Of a stretch of DNA of 64,000 bases, positions 38,469 through 48,724 are shown in pieces; the first letter of the stretch is position 1, and every line of letters begins with the position of its first letter. The notes beneath the pieces were generated by a model. The model saw only the letters and a program-made list of their open reading frames with translations, was not told where the DNA came from and ran no database searches. The position numbers were made by a program, and so were the translations under genes. This DNA is from Yersinia bercovieri ATCC 43970. Its GTDB lineage: Bacteria; Pseudomonadota; Gammaproteobacteria; Enterobacterales; Enterobacteriaceae. The stretch lies in the NCBI RefSeq assembly GCF_013282745.1, contig NZ_CP054044.1:124001-188000 (forward strand), written 5' to 3'.

Positions 38469-41400
38469 TCACTTAACAATTTCAAGTTGCATCGGTGTGA
38501 CCCCTAGCGCCCGCCAATCCGGCACATACATTGACTCCACCTGTGGTGCTGGCACCTGATAGATGCCCGGTGTGACGGCGCGTGCCAGATAGAGCAGCGT
38601 GGTGTGGCGATAGCCGTCAACACTGACTGCCGCCACATAGCGGTCATCGCGGAACTCCTGATGCTTGATATCTGACTGCTGCATATCCTGCAGTAGCTCG
38701 GTCACGCTATTGGCGCTCTCGCCCAGAGTGGCACTGCTGTCGCCCAGATTCTGGTTCTCCAGCTCCAGGCCGGCGGGCAGTAGATCCACCACCAGTGCAT
38801 CCGGCACCCGCTGATCCGCCCACACATCCAGATGCACCAGCACCAGCTCACCACTTTTCAGTTGGGATAGCTGCAACGGCTTGCCATCAAGCCCGATATA
38901 ACTGCGGCTGATATGCAGATTACGGCTAAATGGCGCTGGCGTTTGTTGTGGATAGCCCACCAGATCGACGCGGCTATAGAGCGGTGTATCGCCACGATTT
39001 TGCAGTTGCATCCCACCGGCCAATTGCTGTGCCGACCAATTTTGGTTCAGCGCCGTGCTCTGCGTTAAGGTCGCGCGCTCGGCGAGTAACTCAGCCGATG
39101 GCGCAATCGCCAGTTGCCACGGCATTTCAGCGCCACTTATCAGCGTGCGCCCGGCGAGGAACAGCGCATTACTCTCTTGGGTGGAGAGATAATTGCGCCC
39201 AACTAATGCCTCGGATAGCGCCAACAAGCGGCTATCGCGCACCTCTGGTAGCAAGTTGTTGTCGGTGAGTAGCGCCAAAATCAGGGCATCATCGCGCAGT
39301 GAGCTGCCGTAATCTTCCAGCCAGTAATCTTTATCGCTGCGCGGGGTATTCAGCCCTTGCGTGATGGCCTCTTTGGCGCGCGGCATGTCCCCCATCAGTT
39401 TGAGCGCCACCCCCAGTTGCACCAGCGGCAAGCCGGAGCGGGCATCATCACTGCGGGTATACAGCTGGCGCAATGCCCCCAGCGACGCCTGTTGCTGCTG
39501 CGCCAGCACTAAACCGGCATAGGCCTGCACGGCAAAACGGGTATGTTTGCTCTGCTCGCTGTAGCGAATTTCAATCTGACTCGGATCTTGCAAGTAGCGC
39601 TGCAAACGGCTGTTGGCGGCGGTTAACGCGGCCTCTGGCACACTGTAGCCCTGCTGGCTGGCGCGATAGAGGAAGTCAGTGGCGTAGGCGGTCAGCCAGA
39701 ACTCCTCCGGGCTATCATTGCGCCATAAGCCAAAACCGCCATTGTAGCGCTGCATACCAAGCAGATGCTCAATGCCGACATCAATCGTTTGACGCCGTTT
39801 TTCATCGCTATCCGCCTTGATACCCAGCGCGGTCAACTGCCCATGGTTGCTGTAGAGCGACGGATATAAGCCGCTCACCGTCTGCTCCAGACAGCCATAG
39901 GGATAAGCGTATAACTCACTGATATAACGCGCCAAATTGAGCGGTGGCCGGCTGGTCACCAGCAGTTGCCCTTGCAAGGTTTCAGCTACCAATCCCGCCA
40001 TCGCCTCCGTCGGCAAACTCCAGCTCTCGCCGCTGCGCAGCACATTGGCGAAATGGCGTGTTTGAGCCGGATAAGCAGGCCGCACGCCAATTTTCCAATG
40101 GTGCTGATAATCCGGCAGTTTCTCCCCCGGCAGCACCATGCCGCTGATCGTCAGACCAATATCGCCCTGCCCGAAACCGTTCAGCGCGCGAACCGGAACC
40201 AACACCGTTTTGCGCTCGCCGGTTGCCAGGGTAACAGATTGAGTCGATTCACCTTTTAGCGCCAATAATTCGCTGGCGAGCCAGTTGAGAGAGAGGGTTT
40301 GCGGTTGACCGGATAGATTACTTAAGTCCAGCGCCAGCTCAGTGGTGTCGCCACCGGCCAGAAAGCGTGGGGTCGCCAGTTGGGCAATCAGTGGCGCGGC
40401 CACCACCACTTTAGACTCGGCTTTACCGAACTCTTCGTCACTCCAGGCCTGAGCCATCAGGCGCAGTTCGCCGTTAAAATCGGGAATAGCCAGCTCGACT
40501 ATGCCCTCACCCTGCGCATTTAGTGTCACAGGTAGGGCTTGCTGCGCCACAATGGTCACTTCGGTAATCGGTTTTTTACCACCACGGGCGAGCGCATCCT
40601 CCTCTTCGCCATCACCACCAAAGCGCAAGCTGGCTAACCGCCCCTGCCCCTCAATCAGCTGACCATAAACATCATATTGATCCGCGCTGTAGCGTTTGCG
40701 ACCCAAAAAGGCGTCATATGGGTCTGGCGTGACGTAATCGGTGATATTTAAAATCCCACTGTCGACGGCAGAGAGCAGCAGCTGCACTTTTTCAGGTAGC
40801 GGCGCGCCGCTGCGGCTGGCTTTCACTTTAACAGTTAAGGTCTGATTGGGGCGAATACGGGCTGGCGCATCCAGTTGCAGTGCCAGTTTGCGGGTTTCAT
40901 CCACCAGCGGCAGATGCAGTAAACCAATTGCCCGTTTTGGCGTCGCCTGCTGCGTTTTATCACCAGGGCGGATCACCGTCGCGCTGAGATAGAGATCATG
41001 GCGATTCCAGCCGGGGTTAATCGGCACCTCAACCTCAGTGCCACCTGCCGCAATAGTCACCTGCTGCCACCACAGTGGGCCGTCACTGGACTCCACCAGC
41101 AGATAGCCGTTACCGGCGGCGGGGGCTTCAATGTGCAATTTCACCTTTTCGCCGGGGCGATAGGCGGGTTTATCCAGTGTCAATTTGACCTGATCCGGGC
41201 GCACTGCGCCGCTGCCTGCGGTGTTATCCTGCCAGCTGTAGCCGGCCCAGAAGCGCGAGCTGCTGACCTGTGAGTTATCCGGATTGCTCACCTCAATGCG
41301 GTAAGCGCCCCACTCCACCGGGAAGCTGACTTTCGCGCTGCCGTTGGCGGCAATATTGATGGTTTGCTCCGCCAGTTGGAGATCTTTTTTATCAAACAGC

Positions 41401-43508
41401 GACTGCCAGCCATCACTTTCTGACCACTGCCAGTAGTTATCACGGCGCTCGCGTATCAGTTTGACTTTTAAGCCATTAACCGCCTGTTTCTCACCATCCG
41501 CCGTGGCATAGAGGATCTCAAAATCCGCCTGAGAGTCCTGATCAACCATCGGCTGCGATTTATAGCTGTCACTGCGGTAATCATAAACCTGCTGCTGATT
41601 GAACAGTGGGCGAATTCCCGCCAGCGCCTCGGCGGGCCACACCGCCTGTTCAGCACGGCGAGTGACCGGACGACCGCCGGACTCCAGCAAGCTGGCCTGT
41701 AAAATCAGTTTCAGCGGCGATTGGGCACTCTGCCAGCTGTTCTCTACCGCGACGTCAGTTTTGCCCTCGCTGTCTAGCGTGGTATCAAACTCATCCAGCG
41801 TGCGGGAGAGGTTCTCTTCGGTAATCGAACCAAATTCAAAACCGGGCAGTGACGCCACCGCCTCCCGCTGTGGGCGCAGGAACAGCTGCCCTTGCAGGCG
41901 GTTGCCAGATGCTGGCGCACCATAGAGATAGCGCCCGGTGACCGCAAAGTGAGCCTCACTATCAGTGGCGATCGGCGCTTTACTGGCGGCTATCTCCAGT
42001 GCCATGCGCTCTGGCAGGAAATCTTCCACTTTGAATTTGTACAAACGCGGCTGGTTATCCCCCAGATTGAGGCGCAGCGACCACTCCCCCGTCGGGCCGC
42101 CGGCAGGAATGGCGTATTGGTATTGATACAATCCCGCTTGCGGCTGCCAAACAAAGCTGCGCACCACCTGGTTATCCGGTTTGAGGATATCCACTTTAAC
42201 CGGCTGGGTGGTCAGCGGCTTACCATCGGCATCGCGCAGTAAGCCATTGACAATTAAGGTTTCACCGGGGCGATACAGGTTGCGCGGGCCAAAGACAAAG
42301 AGCTGCTTTAGGAAGCCCTCTGGCCCGGCAATATCAAACTCCGCCAGATCCAGCGCCGGCGCATTGAGATCAATCAGGCTGGTCTGCCCATTTTGCGCGG
42401 CCAATAGCAGCTTGGCATTGGCCTTTTTCTCTAGCTGCGCATGGCCCTGAGCATCAGTTTCCGCCTGCGCCAGCACTTGCCCTTTATCATCCAGCAGCTG
42501 CACCGAGACCCCTTGCAAGGCGGCACCACCCGCCAGCGCCTGAGTGAAAACATCCATGCGGTTATGGTAGCTGTGCAGGGAAACGCCAATATCGCTGAGG
42601 GTAAATAGGGTGGCAGCATTGGTATAGCTGTAGTGACCCGCCTGTTGCATCACCGCCAGATAGACGCCGGACTCTTGCAGCGGTTTGATATCAGCCAGTG
42701 GCAGCAGCAGTTTTTCACGGGTATTGGCGGCGGGATTGAGGTCAAAACGGCCGCTATAGACTAAATCGGCCATTTTTAGCAGATCATCCGACTCCCAGTT
42801 AGAGAGCGCGCTGCGGTACTGCCAGCTGGCGAGGAAGTTGGCCAGACTGGCGGGCTTGATGCGGAAAAAGTTAACGTCGACACTATCAACATTCAGCGCC
42901 ATCACCGGCAGCCCCTGCGCCAGTTTCCCCGGTAGCAGGGAGCCTTTGCTGGCAAAACCGACACTGGGTTTGCTATCACGGGTGGTGATTTGCTGCTGTT
43001 GTAGTGCGCCAAGCTGCGCGCCGCCAACCCCTTTTAGTGTGCTATCAACCGTGAGCAGCAGTTTGCGCTCAGGTTTGAGGTGGCGTAGGCGCAGCTCCAT
43101 CAGGTTATCTGATAGCTCCCAGGCGCCATCAATGGTGCCACTGAGGGTATCCACCAGATGCACTTGCGCGGCAAAGTCCTGATTGGGATCGAGCGGTTGC
43201 GAGAAGGTCAGCACCATGGCGCTGGCCCCATCAAGTTGCAGCTCAGAGGCATCGAGCAAGGTGAGCGGCTGGCCGGCATGGCGTTTTGCCAGTGCGGCCA
43301 ATGTGGCGGCATCTTTGGGTTGGCTCAACGGGCCATTGGCGGGCAGCGCCGTGGCCTGGGTGGTGGTAGTGGCCGGGGCGCTACTCTCCTCTTTACTACT
43401 GCTGTTATCACAACCCGCCAATAGCAGAGTGATACTCAACAACAGGCCACTGACCCCGATACCCTTTTTTATTCCTGAGATTAACCGCAGCACACCATGG
43501 TGATTCAT
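38469..43508 (-). CDS. yfhM: Alpha-2-macroglobulin lipoprotein YfhM
   Basis: 1,679-residue periplasmic lipoprotein. The lipobox LLLAGC follows a hydrophobic helix; a Ser/Thr/Ala-rich linker comes next. MG-type domains occupy most of the protein, with a bait region before the thioester CLEQ in YPYGCLEQTVSG. The intact Cys-Gln pair means a thioester can form, so it can trap proteases covalently, as E. coli YfhM (ECAM) does. The start at ATG 43508 follows AGGGAGCAAGAT; the longest frame would start 24 bp upstream. It is transcribed with pbpC. Confidence 0.96.
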   Translation of the reverse strand: MNHHGVLRLISGIKKGIGVSGLLLSITLLLAGCDNSSSKEESSAPATTTTQATALPANGPLSQPKDAATLAALAKRHAGQPLTLLDASELQLDGASAMVLTFSQPLDPNQDFAAQVHLVDTLSGTIDGAWELSDNLMELRLRHLKPERKLLLTVDSTLKGVGGAQLGALQQQQITTRDSKPSVGFASKGSLLPGKLAQGLPVMALNVDSVDVNFFRIKPASLANFLASWQYRSALSNWESDDLLKMADLVYSGRFDLNPAANTREKLLLPLADIKPLQESGVYLAVMQQAGHYSYTNAATLFTLSDIGVSLHSYHNRMDVFTQALAGGAALQGVSVQLLDDKGQVLAQAETDAQGHAQLEKKANAKLLLAAQNGQTSLIDLNAPALDLAEFDIAGPEGFLKQLFVFGPRNLYRPGETLIVNGLLRDADGKPLTTQPVKVDILKPDNQVVRSFVWQPQAGLYQYQYAIPAGGPTGEWSLRLNLGDNQPRLYKFKVEDFLPERMALEIAASKAPIATDSEAHFAVTGRYLYGAPASGNRLQGQLFLRPQREAVASLPGFEFGSITEENLSRTLDEFDTTLDSEGKTDVAVENSWQSAQSPLKLILQASLLESGGRPVTRRAEQAVWPAEALAGIRPLFNQQQVYDYRSDSYKSQPMVDQDSQADFEILYATADGEKQAVNGLKVKLIRERRDNYWQWSESDGWQSLFDKKDLQLAEQTINIAANGSAKVSFPVEWGAYRIEVSNPDNSQVSSSRFWAGYSWQDNTAGSGAVRPDQVKLTLDKPAYRPGEKVKLHIEAPAAGNGYLLVESSDGPLWWQQVTIAAGGTEVEVPINPGWNRHDLYLSATVIRPGDKTQQATPKRAIGLLHLPLVDETRKLALQLDAPARIRPNQTLTVKVKASRSGAPLPEKVQLLLSAVDSGILNITDYVTPDPYDAFLGRKRYSADQYDVYGQLIEGQGRLASLRFGGDGEEEDALARGGKKPITEVTIVAQQALPVTLNAQGEGIVELAIPDFNGELRLMAQAWSDEEFGKAESKVVVAAPLIAQLATPRFLAGGDTTELALDLSNLSGQPQTLSLNWLASELLALKGESTQSVTLATGERKTVLVPVRALNGFGQGDIGLTISGMVLPGEKLPDYQHHWKIGVRPAYPAQTRHFANVLRSGESWSLPTEAMAGLVAETLQGQLLVTSRPPLNLARYISELYAYPYGCLEQTVSGLYPSLYSNHGQLTALGIKADSDEKRRQTIDVGIEHLLGMQRYNGGFGLWRNDSPEEFWLTAYATDFLYRASQQGYSVPEAALTAANSRLQRYLQDPSQIEIRYSEQSKHTRFAVQAYAGLVLAQQQQASLGALRQLYTRSDDARSGLPLVQLGVALKLMGDMPRAKEAITQGLNTPRSDKDYWLEDYGSSLRDDALILALLTDNNLLPEVRDSRLLALSEALVGRNYLSTQESNALFLAGRTLISGAEMPWQLAIAPSAELLAERATLTQSTALNQNWSAQQLAGGMQLQNRGDTPLYSRVDLVGYPQQTPAPFSRNLHISRSYIGLDGKPLQLSQLKSGELVLVHLDVWADQRVPDALVVDLLPAGLELENQNLGDSSATLGESANSVTELLQDMQQSDIKHQEFRDDRYVAAVSVDGYRHTTLLYLARAVTPGIYQVPAPQVESMYVPDWRALGVTPMQLEIVK

Positions 43509-43930
43509 ATCTTGCTCCCTGAATGATAGCAAGATTATAGCATTCGCCTGAAAGGGAATATAGAGAGATAAAACAGATGGTTTTTTCCCTCCAGAAAAAG
43601 GCGGAATTTCCAGGAAACATTCTAACTTTGCAGCACAGAAACAGAAAAACGTATTTAATATTTTTTTAATAAAAAATTAAATTAACTCTGGCGAAAAATT
43701 AAAGACCAGAGAGCGCCAAATTAAAACAATAAATAACAATAACTTAATAGCATACTCAACCTTGAAAAATACAATATAAAATCAAATTAATATAAATTAA
43801 TGTCTTTAAGGTTTTAATAACTAGCCTGGCTAAGGTTAGTTCCTTATATTCCTCCCAACATTTTGTCGTCCCTTATTATCTTTAGCATTCATTTATTAAA
43901 ATTTATCTGCAAATAGGAAGTTATAAAACT
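43509..43930. other. A+T-rich gap between yfhM and the autotransporter gene
   Basis: This 422-bp divergent region is very rich in A and T, unlike the flanking yfhM. It holds an inverted repeat AACTAGCC (43819-43826) / GGTTAGTT (43834-43841), imperfect by one base, about 90 bp before the autotransporter start. Such A+T-rich upstream DNA is typical of H-NS-bound surface genes, but that is inference. No further gene is seen. Confidence 0.4.
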
Positions 43931-46900
43931 ATGAATCATCGCAATACATTAAATACGCGTCTCTTACCTTTATCTATTCTGATCTCATCGCTGGTTTCTG
44001 GCGGGGCAATGGCAACATCGACAACTTTGACAAAAGAGAGCAAATCTCTTCAACCTAAAGTAGAAGACATCAGTACTGGCAAAGTACAGCGTTGGGCTAA
44101 TGGCGGGTCTATCCAGGGGACAGTACCTGTTGTCGAGAAAGAACCGGTTGTTGAAAAGAGTATCTATGAAAAACTAAGCGACTATCTGGCTGCTGGTATT
44201 ATTACTCAAGCAGAGAAAGATCGTTTAGAACTGCTGGGCGAGAAGAAAGAAGCGGAAAAAAATGCGCAAACAGCCGTTGAGTTAGCAGAAAAAGCAGCAG
44301 AAACTTCAACTCAAGCCTTTGATGAGTTGAAGAAAAAAGAAGCTACTGCCGTCCAAGAAGTCGCGGCAAAAAAACAAACTAAAACTGATTTAGAGGCAGA
44401 TTTTGCAACAAAAGACGGTGAGAAAAAAGCTGCCATTACTGCCATTACTGGCATAACGTTAGATCCTAGCGCCGCCGATATCGCACAACAAGTCACTCAG
44501 CTGATTACTACGTCAGAAACAGAGCTTCAAGTTAAAACTCAAGCGCTAGTCGAGAGAACAGAAAAGGCTGAAAAAGCAGCAGAAGATAAAAGGGCGCACG
44601 CAGATAAAATTAGCGAGTTTGGTCAGCAGATTAAAGAGCTAGAAGGTAAATTAGCTGATCTCATCACAGAAAAAGGCGATTTAGATACAGCTCTCTCTAC
44701 CGCAGAAAGTGCTCAACACGATGCAGAAGCTGATTCTACTACCGACATTGCTAAAGCCAAAAAAGAGCATGACCAAACCGAAGGTAACCTTAGCAGCCAA
44801 GATGACGCACTAAAAGCCACAGCAACCGCGAATAAAGAAGCCTATGACGCTTTAGTCAAAACCTATAATGATAATATTAAGCTGGCTAATGATGCAGTTA
44901 CAGAAAATGGAGCAAAAAGCAAAAAGCTAGAAGATGAAAAATCAGGTATTACGAACGAGAAAAACACCGCTGAGGGTCAGACCCAGGATATAGAACAGGC
45001 AGCCAATACTGCAGAACAAGCTAAAATTGATGCAAAAAAACAACTCGATGATGTAGAGAAGAAAATCAATAAGGCCAAACAGGCAGAAGAAGCAATCAAG
45101 GCTGCTGAAGCTGCTAAAACAGCGGCAGAGAGTGCAGAGGATGAGCACCAGAAGTCCACTAAAGAACTTGATGAGATTAAGACAAATGTTGCTAAAGCAA
45201 CAACGGCCAAAAGTGATGCAGATGCTGCACTTTTGGCCAAACAAGGTGAATTAAATGACGCCAAGGATGCTGTTACTACTCTAGTCAACAATGCCTCTGC
45301 TATTAAATTGTCTGCTGTCGATAAAACTATCGTCTCAGGTACAATAGATACTGTTGCTACAGATACTATCGCTATCGATACCAAAGTGGACGGTGGCACG
45401 CAAGAAGTAGCCGCTAAAGGCAAGGTCATTGGCAGCATTGTGACCGAAAACGGCAGCATAAATCTGGCAGCAGATGCACAAGCAATTGACTCGGTGATCA
45501 CCGAGGGCACCATGACCAATAGCGGCGGTACAGATACCAATACGCAAGTTGGCGCTAAAGGTCAGTTAACCCTCAAAGGGGCGAATGACACGCAGATAGC
45601 CAAATCTGAAGGTGCTACCGTTGCCAAAGGTGGGGTAGTGACAGCTGACACGCACTCGTGGATCAATAATATGGTCAGTGAGGGTGAGGTTACTGCCAAA
45701 GCAGATGCGAAGGTCTCTAACTCCACCATTAAGGGCGGAACATTAACCCTACAAGATAAAGCTCTTGCAACGGGCACTACCCTGGAAGGTGGTATTTTCA
45801 CGCTTGAAAGCGGTTCGGAAGCACAAGGCACAACCATCAATGGTGGGCTATTTGATGTTAAATCCGGTGCCTCTATTGCTGATACCACACTCAACGAAGT
45901 TGACTTCACGCTGGTTAGCGGAGTAACAGCCAATAACACCACCGTGAATGACGGTACATTCACCCTTGCAGGTACTGCTAACGACACCATCGTAAACGGC
46001 GGCGTATTTGACGTGCAACAGGGTGCAACTGCTAATACGGTCAACGTGAATGGCGGTAAATTTAATCTGATGGAGCGCGCTCAGGCAGCTAAGCTCATTG
46101 TTGAAAATGGTTACGCCCTGATCGCCGGTGAACTTAAAGATGCAACATTCCATGGCGGCACCGCTATCTTCGATAAAACAGCGACCATTAGCGGCAATAT
46201 TAATGCAGTTGAAAACAGCGTTATCACCGTGCATGACGGCGCAAAAACTCAAGATGCGAACCTGAACTTAGCCGGTAATATGCAGTTAGTTGGCGCGAAT
46301 GCACCACAAAACGCACTGCACCGTGCCGCTGTGAGTAATCCTGCACAGTTCGCCTTTAAAAATGTTGCACTGGATGGCGGTACTGTTGATATGAGCAGCA
46401 CCAATGCTCAGTTGACCATGGCGTCACTGTCAGGTGCTGGTACCTTTAATCTGACAGCATCACTGTACAATCAGGCAAATGCACCGCTGAATGTCACCGG
46501 CGATGCTAATGGTAGCTTTGGCATCCAACTAAGTGACAATGGTGTCGCACCAACCAACCTGCAACTGATTGATGTACAAGGTAATAATGCCGCTCGTTTC
46601 TCGCTGTCTAATGGGCCGATTAACCTGGGTAACTACAAGCACAATCTGGTCAGCGATGGTAAAGGCGGCTATAAGCTGGTGGCGGATACCGCTGCATTGA
46701 CACCAAGTACTGCCGGTGTTCTGGCGGTGGCGAACACCATGCCGGTTATCTTTAATGCTGAATTAAGCTCTATTCAGAATCGTTTAGATAAGCAAAGCAC
46801 ATCAGCCAACGAAAGTGGCGTGTGGATCAACTACCTGAACAATAACTTCAAAGTGAAAGGTACGGCCGCTAATTTCGACCAAAAACTGAATGGCGTAACC

Positions 46901-47599
46901 CTGGGTGGCGATAAGGCCATTGAAGTAGGTGACTCTGTACTGAGTATTGGTGGTTTCGCTGCTCGCAGCAGCTCAGATATCAAATCTGATTACCAGAGCA
47001 GCGGCAGCGTGGAAAGTAACTCACTGGGTGCATATGCACAATATCTGACCAATGGTGGTTACTACCTGAATGGCGTGCTGAAAACTAACCAGTTTAAGCA
47101 GAAGCTGAATATCACCTCGAATGGCAGCAGCGCCAACGGTAGTGCTAACTTCTCTGGTCTGGGTGTGGCACTGAAAGCGGGTAAACATATCAATGTTGAT
47201 GCAATGTATGTTTCTCCTTATGCCGCGCTGAGCACCTTTACTTCCGGCAAGAGCCAGTACCAGTTGTCTAACGGTATGGATGCGCAGAACCAAGGTTCAC
47301 GTAACACCACCGGGACTTTGGGTGTGAACACCGGCTATCGCTTTGTGCTGAATAGCGGTGCAGAGATCAAGCCATATGCACTGTTCTCTGTTGACCATGA
47401 CCTGATGGCGCGTAACAACGTGCTGGTCAATGGCGAGATGTTTGATAACAGCCGTAAAGGTACGCGTGTTAATGCCGGTGTGGGTATGAATGTAAACATG
47501 ACCAAAAACCTCTCTATCGGTTCTGAAGTTAAGCTGTCGAAAGGCAAAAACGTGGATACCCCAGTGACCATTAATCTGGGTGTCGGTTACACCTTCTAA
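43931..47599 (+). CDS. Autotransporter adhesin-like protein with N-terminal coiled coil
   Basis: 1,222-residue type V secreted protein. The signal peptide ends AMA-TS (about residue 29). Residues about 90-450 are almost entirely Ala/Lys/Glu/Asp/Gln helix with heptad-like spacing, predicting a long coiled coil. Residues about 455-780 are AIDA-like beta-helix repeats of about 19 residues (LEGGIFTLESGSEAQGTTIN, then GGLFDVKSGASIADTTL). A pertactin-like junction comes before the C-terminal beta-barrel (about 950-1222), which ends in GVGYTF with the outer-membrane terminal Phe. Placement between yfhM and sseB is not found in E. coli. No heptosyltransferase gene for AIDA-type glycosylation is nearby. 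Which Yersinia Yap protein it matches could not be settled. Confidence 0.88.
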   Translation: MNHRNTLNTRLLPLSILISSLVSGGAMATSTTLTKESKSLQPKVEDISTGKVQRWANGGSIQGTVPVVEKEPVVEKSIYEKLSDYLAAGIITQAEKDRLELLGEKKEAEKNAQTAVELAEKAAETSTQAFDELKKKEATAVQEVAAKKQTKTDLEADFATKDGEKKAAITAITGITLDPSAADIAQQVTQLITTSETELQVKTQALVERTEKAEKAAEDKRAHADKISEFGQQIKELEGKLADLITEKGDLDTALSTAESAQHDAEADSTTDIAKAKKEHDQTEGNLSSQDDALKATATANKEAYDALVKTYNDNIKLANDAVTENGAKSKKLEDEKSGITNEKNTAEGQTQDIEQAANTAEQAKIDAKKQLDDVEKKINKAKQAEEAIKAAEAAKTAAESAEDEHQKSTKELDEIKTNVAKATTAKSDADAALLAKQGELNDAKDAVTTLVNNASAIKLSAVDKTIVSGTIDTVATDTIAIDTKVDGGTQEVAAKGKVIGSIVTENGSINLAADAQAIDSVITEGTMTNSGGTDTNTQVGAKGQLTLKGANDTQIAKSEGATVAKGGVVTADTHSWINNMVSEGEVTAKADAKVSNSTIKGGTLTLQDKALATGTTLEGGIFTLESGSEAQGTTINGGLFDVKSGASIADTTLNEVDFTLVSGVTANNTTVNDGTFTLAGTANDTIVNGGVFDVQQGATANTVNVNGGKFNLMERAQAAKLIVENGYALIAGELKDATFHGGTAIFDKTATISGNINAVENSVITVHDGAKTQDANLNLAGNMQLVGANAPQNALHRAAVSNPAQFAFKNVALDGGTVDMSSTNAQLTMASLSGAGTFNLTASLYNQANAPLNVTGDANGSFGIQLSDNGVAPTNLQLIDVQGNNAARFSLSNGPINLGNYKHNLVSDGKGGYKLVADTAALTPSTAGVLAVANTMPVIFNAELSSIQNRLDKQSTSANESGVWINYLNNNFKVKGTAANFDQKLNGVTLGGDKAIEVGDSVLSIGGFAARSSSDIKSDYQSSGSVESNSLGAYAQYLTNGGYYLNGVLKTNQFKQKLNITSNGSSANGSANFSGLGVALKAGKHINVDAMYVSPYAALSTFTSGKSQYQLSNGMDAQNQGSRNTTGTLGVNTGYRFVLNSGAEIKPYALFSVDHDLMARNNVLVNGEMFDNSRKGTRVNAGVGMNVNMTKNLSIGSEVKLSKGKNVDTPVTINLGVGYTF

Positions 47600-47638
47600 G
47601 TTGTAAACCACAGTGAAATTCATGTAGCAGTGAAATAA

Positions 47639-47669
47639 TAAAGGGAGCCACTATCGGCTCCCTTTTTTT
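47639..47669. terminator. Bidirectional terminator between the autotransporter gene and sseB
   Basis: AAGGGAGCC (47641-47649) and GGCTCCCTT (47656-47664) form a perfect nine-base stem with a six-base loop, followed by a run of T. A flanking A-rich side lets it serve the convergent sseB too. Confidence 0.85.
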
Positions 47670-47686
47670 ATGTCATTTATCAATCA

Positions 47687-48565
47687 CTAATGGCTGACCG
47701 AAGGGATAACATTGCGCAGCCAACTGCCCCATCTGCGCTGATAAAACGCCTGAGTATGGGTCATTAGATAGTGGCTAACACCGCGCTGTTGCTCGCTAAC
47801 CAGACAGAAATCGACCGGGCTATCATCTGCTGCATGGTCACTGGCAACACTGCCGGCCTCTTGAATCAGCTGGTCAATCTCCTCGCCACTGCCATCCACC
47901 TCTAGCCCAATCAGCAGGTTAGGCTTCTCGTCCACACTCTTATCATGCATCAGCGCCAAAAATGCACGGCGCACCGGCTTACGCTGGCTGAATAGTTGGA
48001 TCAGCGCGTCAACCATCGCCGTAGGGTACTCCTCCGGCTGCCCCAGCAAAATCTGGCTCTCTTTATCTACCGTCATTTCAGCGGGTTGGGCTAAACCGCC
48101 ATTCTCCAGCAGCATTGCCACCTCTTGCGGCCAGAACTCTTTACCGTGCTCTGATTTCGGGTTCAAAAACAGATGTGCGCCCTGTGTCATTTCAAATAAC
48201 AGCCGCACTGGCATGGCGATAAAGGGCTGCTTTTCGCGCTCTTCTGGCGTCTCTTCGGCCAGATCCAGCGCCTGCTGCAACACCTCTACCGAGGTGAAGA
48301 AAGGGATCACAGATTCACCATCCTGCTTTTCCCAATGCAGAATATTGACCCCATTGCCCGCCGTGAAGGTCATCTCGCTATCTTCTTCACTGCCCTGCGC
48401 CGAACTATCCACCAGCACCAGAACAGTGGCATCCAGCAAGGCCCGGAAAAAGGCGATACGATGAATCGACTCGGTCGCTGCCAGTTTTAGCAGGGACTCC
48501 AGACTCTGCTCATCATCATGGTGGTGATGGTGATTATCACCAATGGGGGGTTGCGGCAAACTCAT
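47687..48565 (-). CDS. sseB: Enhanced serine sensitivity protein SseB
   Basis: 292-residue cytoplasmic protein of the SseB family, with the N-terminal domain about 25-150 and the SseB C-terminal domain about 155-285. Overproduction of E. coli SseB raises serine sensitivity; its real activity is unknown. A run of five histidines near the N-terminus (HHHHHDD) may be a fortuitous metal-binding patch. It is convergent with the autotransporter gene and follows pepB on the same strand. Confidence 0.9.
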   Translation of the reverse strand: MSLPQPPIGDNHHHHHDDEQSLESLLKLAATESIHRIAFFRALLDATVLVLVDSSAQGSEEDSEMTFTAGNGVNILHWEKQDGESVIPFFTSVEVLQQALDLAEETPEEREKQPFIAMPVRLLFEMTQGAHLFLNPKSEHGKEFWPQEVAMLLENGGLAQPAEMTVDKESQILLGQPEEYPTAMVDALIQLFSQRKPVRRAFLALMHDKSVDEKPNLLIGLEVDGSGEEIDQLIQEAGSVASDHAADDSPVDFCLVSEQQRGVSHYLMTHTQAFYQRRWGSWLRNVIPSVSH

Positions 48566-48612
48566 GCTCTACTCCAAAAAAAACATCTTGCTAGGATAAA
48601 TGGGAGGGTGGA

Positions 48613-48704
48613 TAGGTAGAAGAGTAAAGTGTCCGCGCCAGGGATGGCGCGGAACAAGCCCCCAGGGAAGGGTTTACGGCGTCTTTACGATCTGCCTATT
48701 CTCA
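48613..48704. repeat. Hairpin repeat, copy 1 (sseB-pepB gap)
   Basis: A ~90-bp element GGTAGAAGAGTAAAGTGTC, CGCGCCAGGGATGGCGCG, a CCCAGGGAAGGG region, then TTTACGGCGTCTTTACGATC. The GCGCCA-GGGA-TGGCGC part is a perfect hairpin. A second copy in the same orientation lies at 50253-50337, so the pair brackets pepB. It may belong to the Yersinia palindromic repeat families, but this was not verified. Confidence 0.7.
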
Positions 48705-48724
48705 CTCCTAGGCACATCAATTTC

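Noticed and set aside
38930..43503. Several open frames of 80-116 codons on the strand opposite yfhM
   Set aside because: They follow from the G+C-rich codon pattern of yfhM, show no recognisable protein features, and overlap a full-length conserved gene.
44942..46252. Open frames of 100-187 codons opposite the autotransporter gene
   Set aside because: They mirror its repetitive coding sequence (Ser/Val/Ala-rich low complexity) and lack ribosome-binding sites.
48500..48540. Five-histidine run in SseB as a sign of an engineered tag
   Set aside because: It is inside an otherwise normal native gene, uses mixed CAC/CAT codons and is followed by Asp residues; natural His patches of this kind occur.
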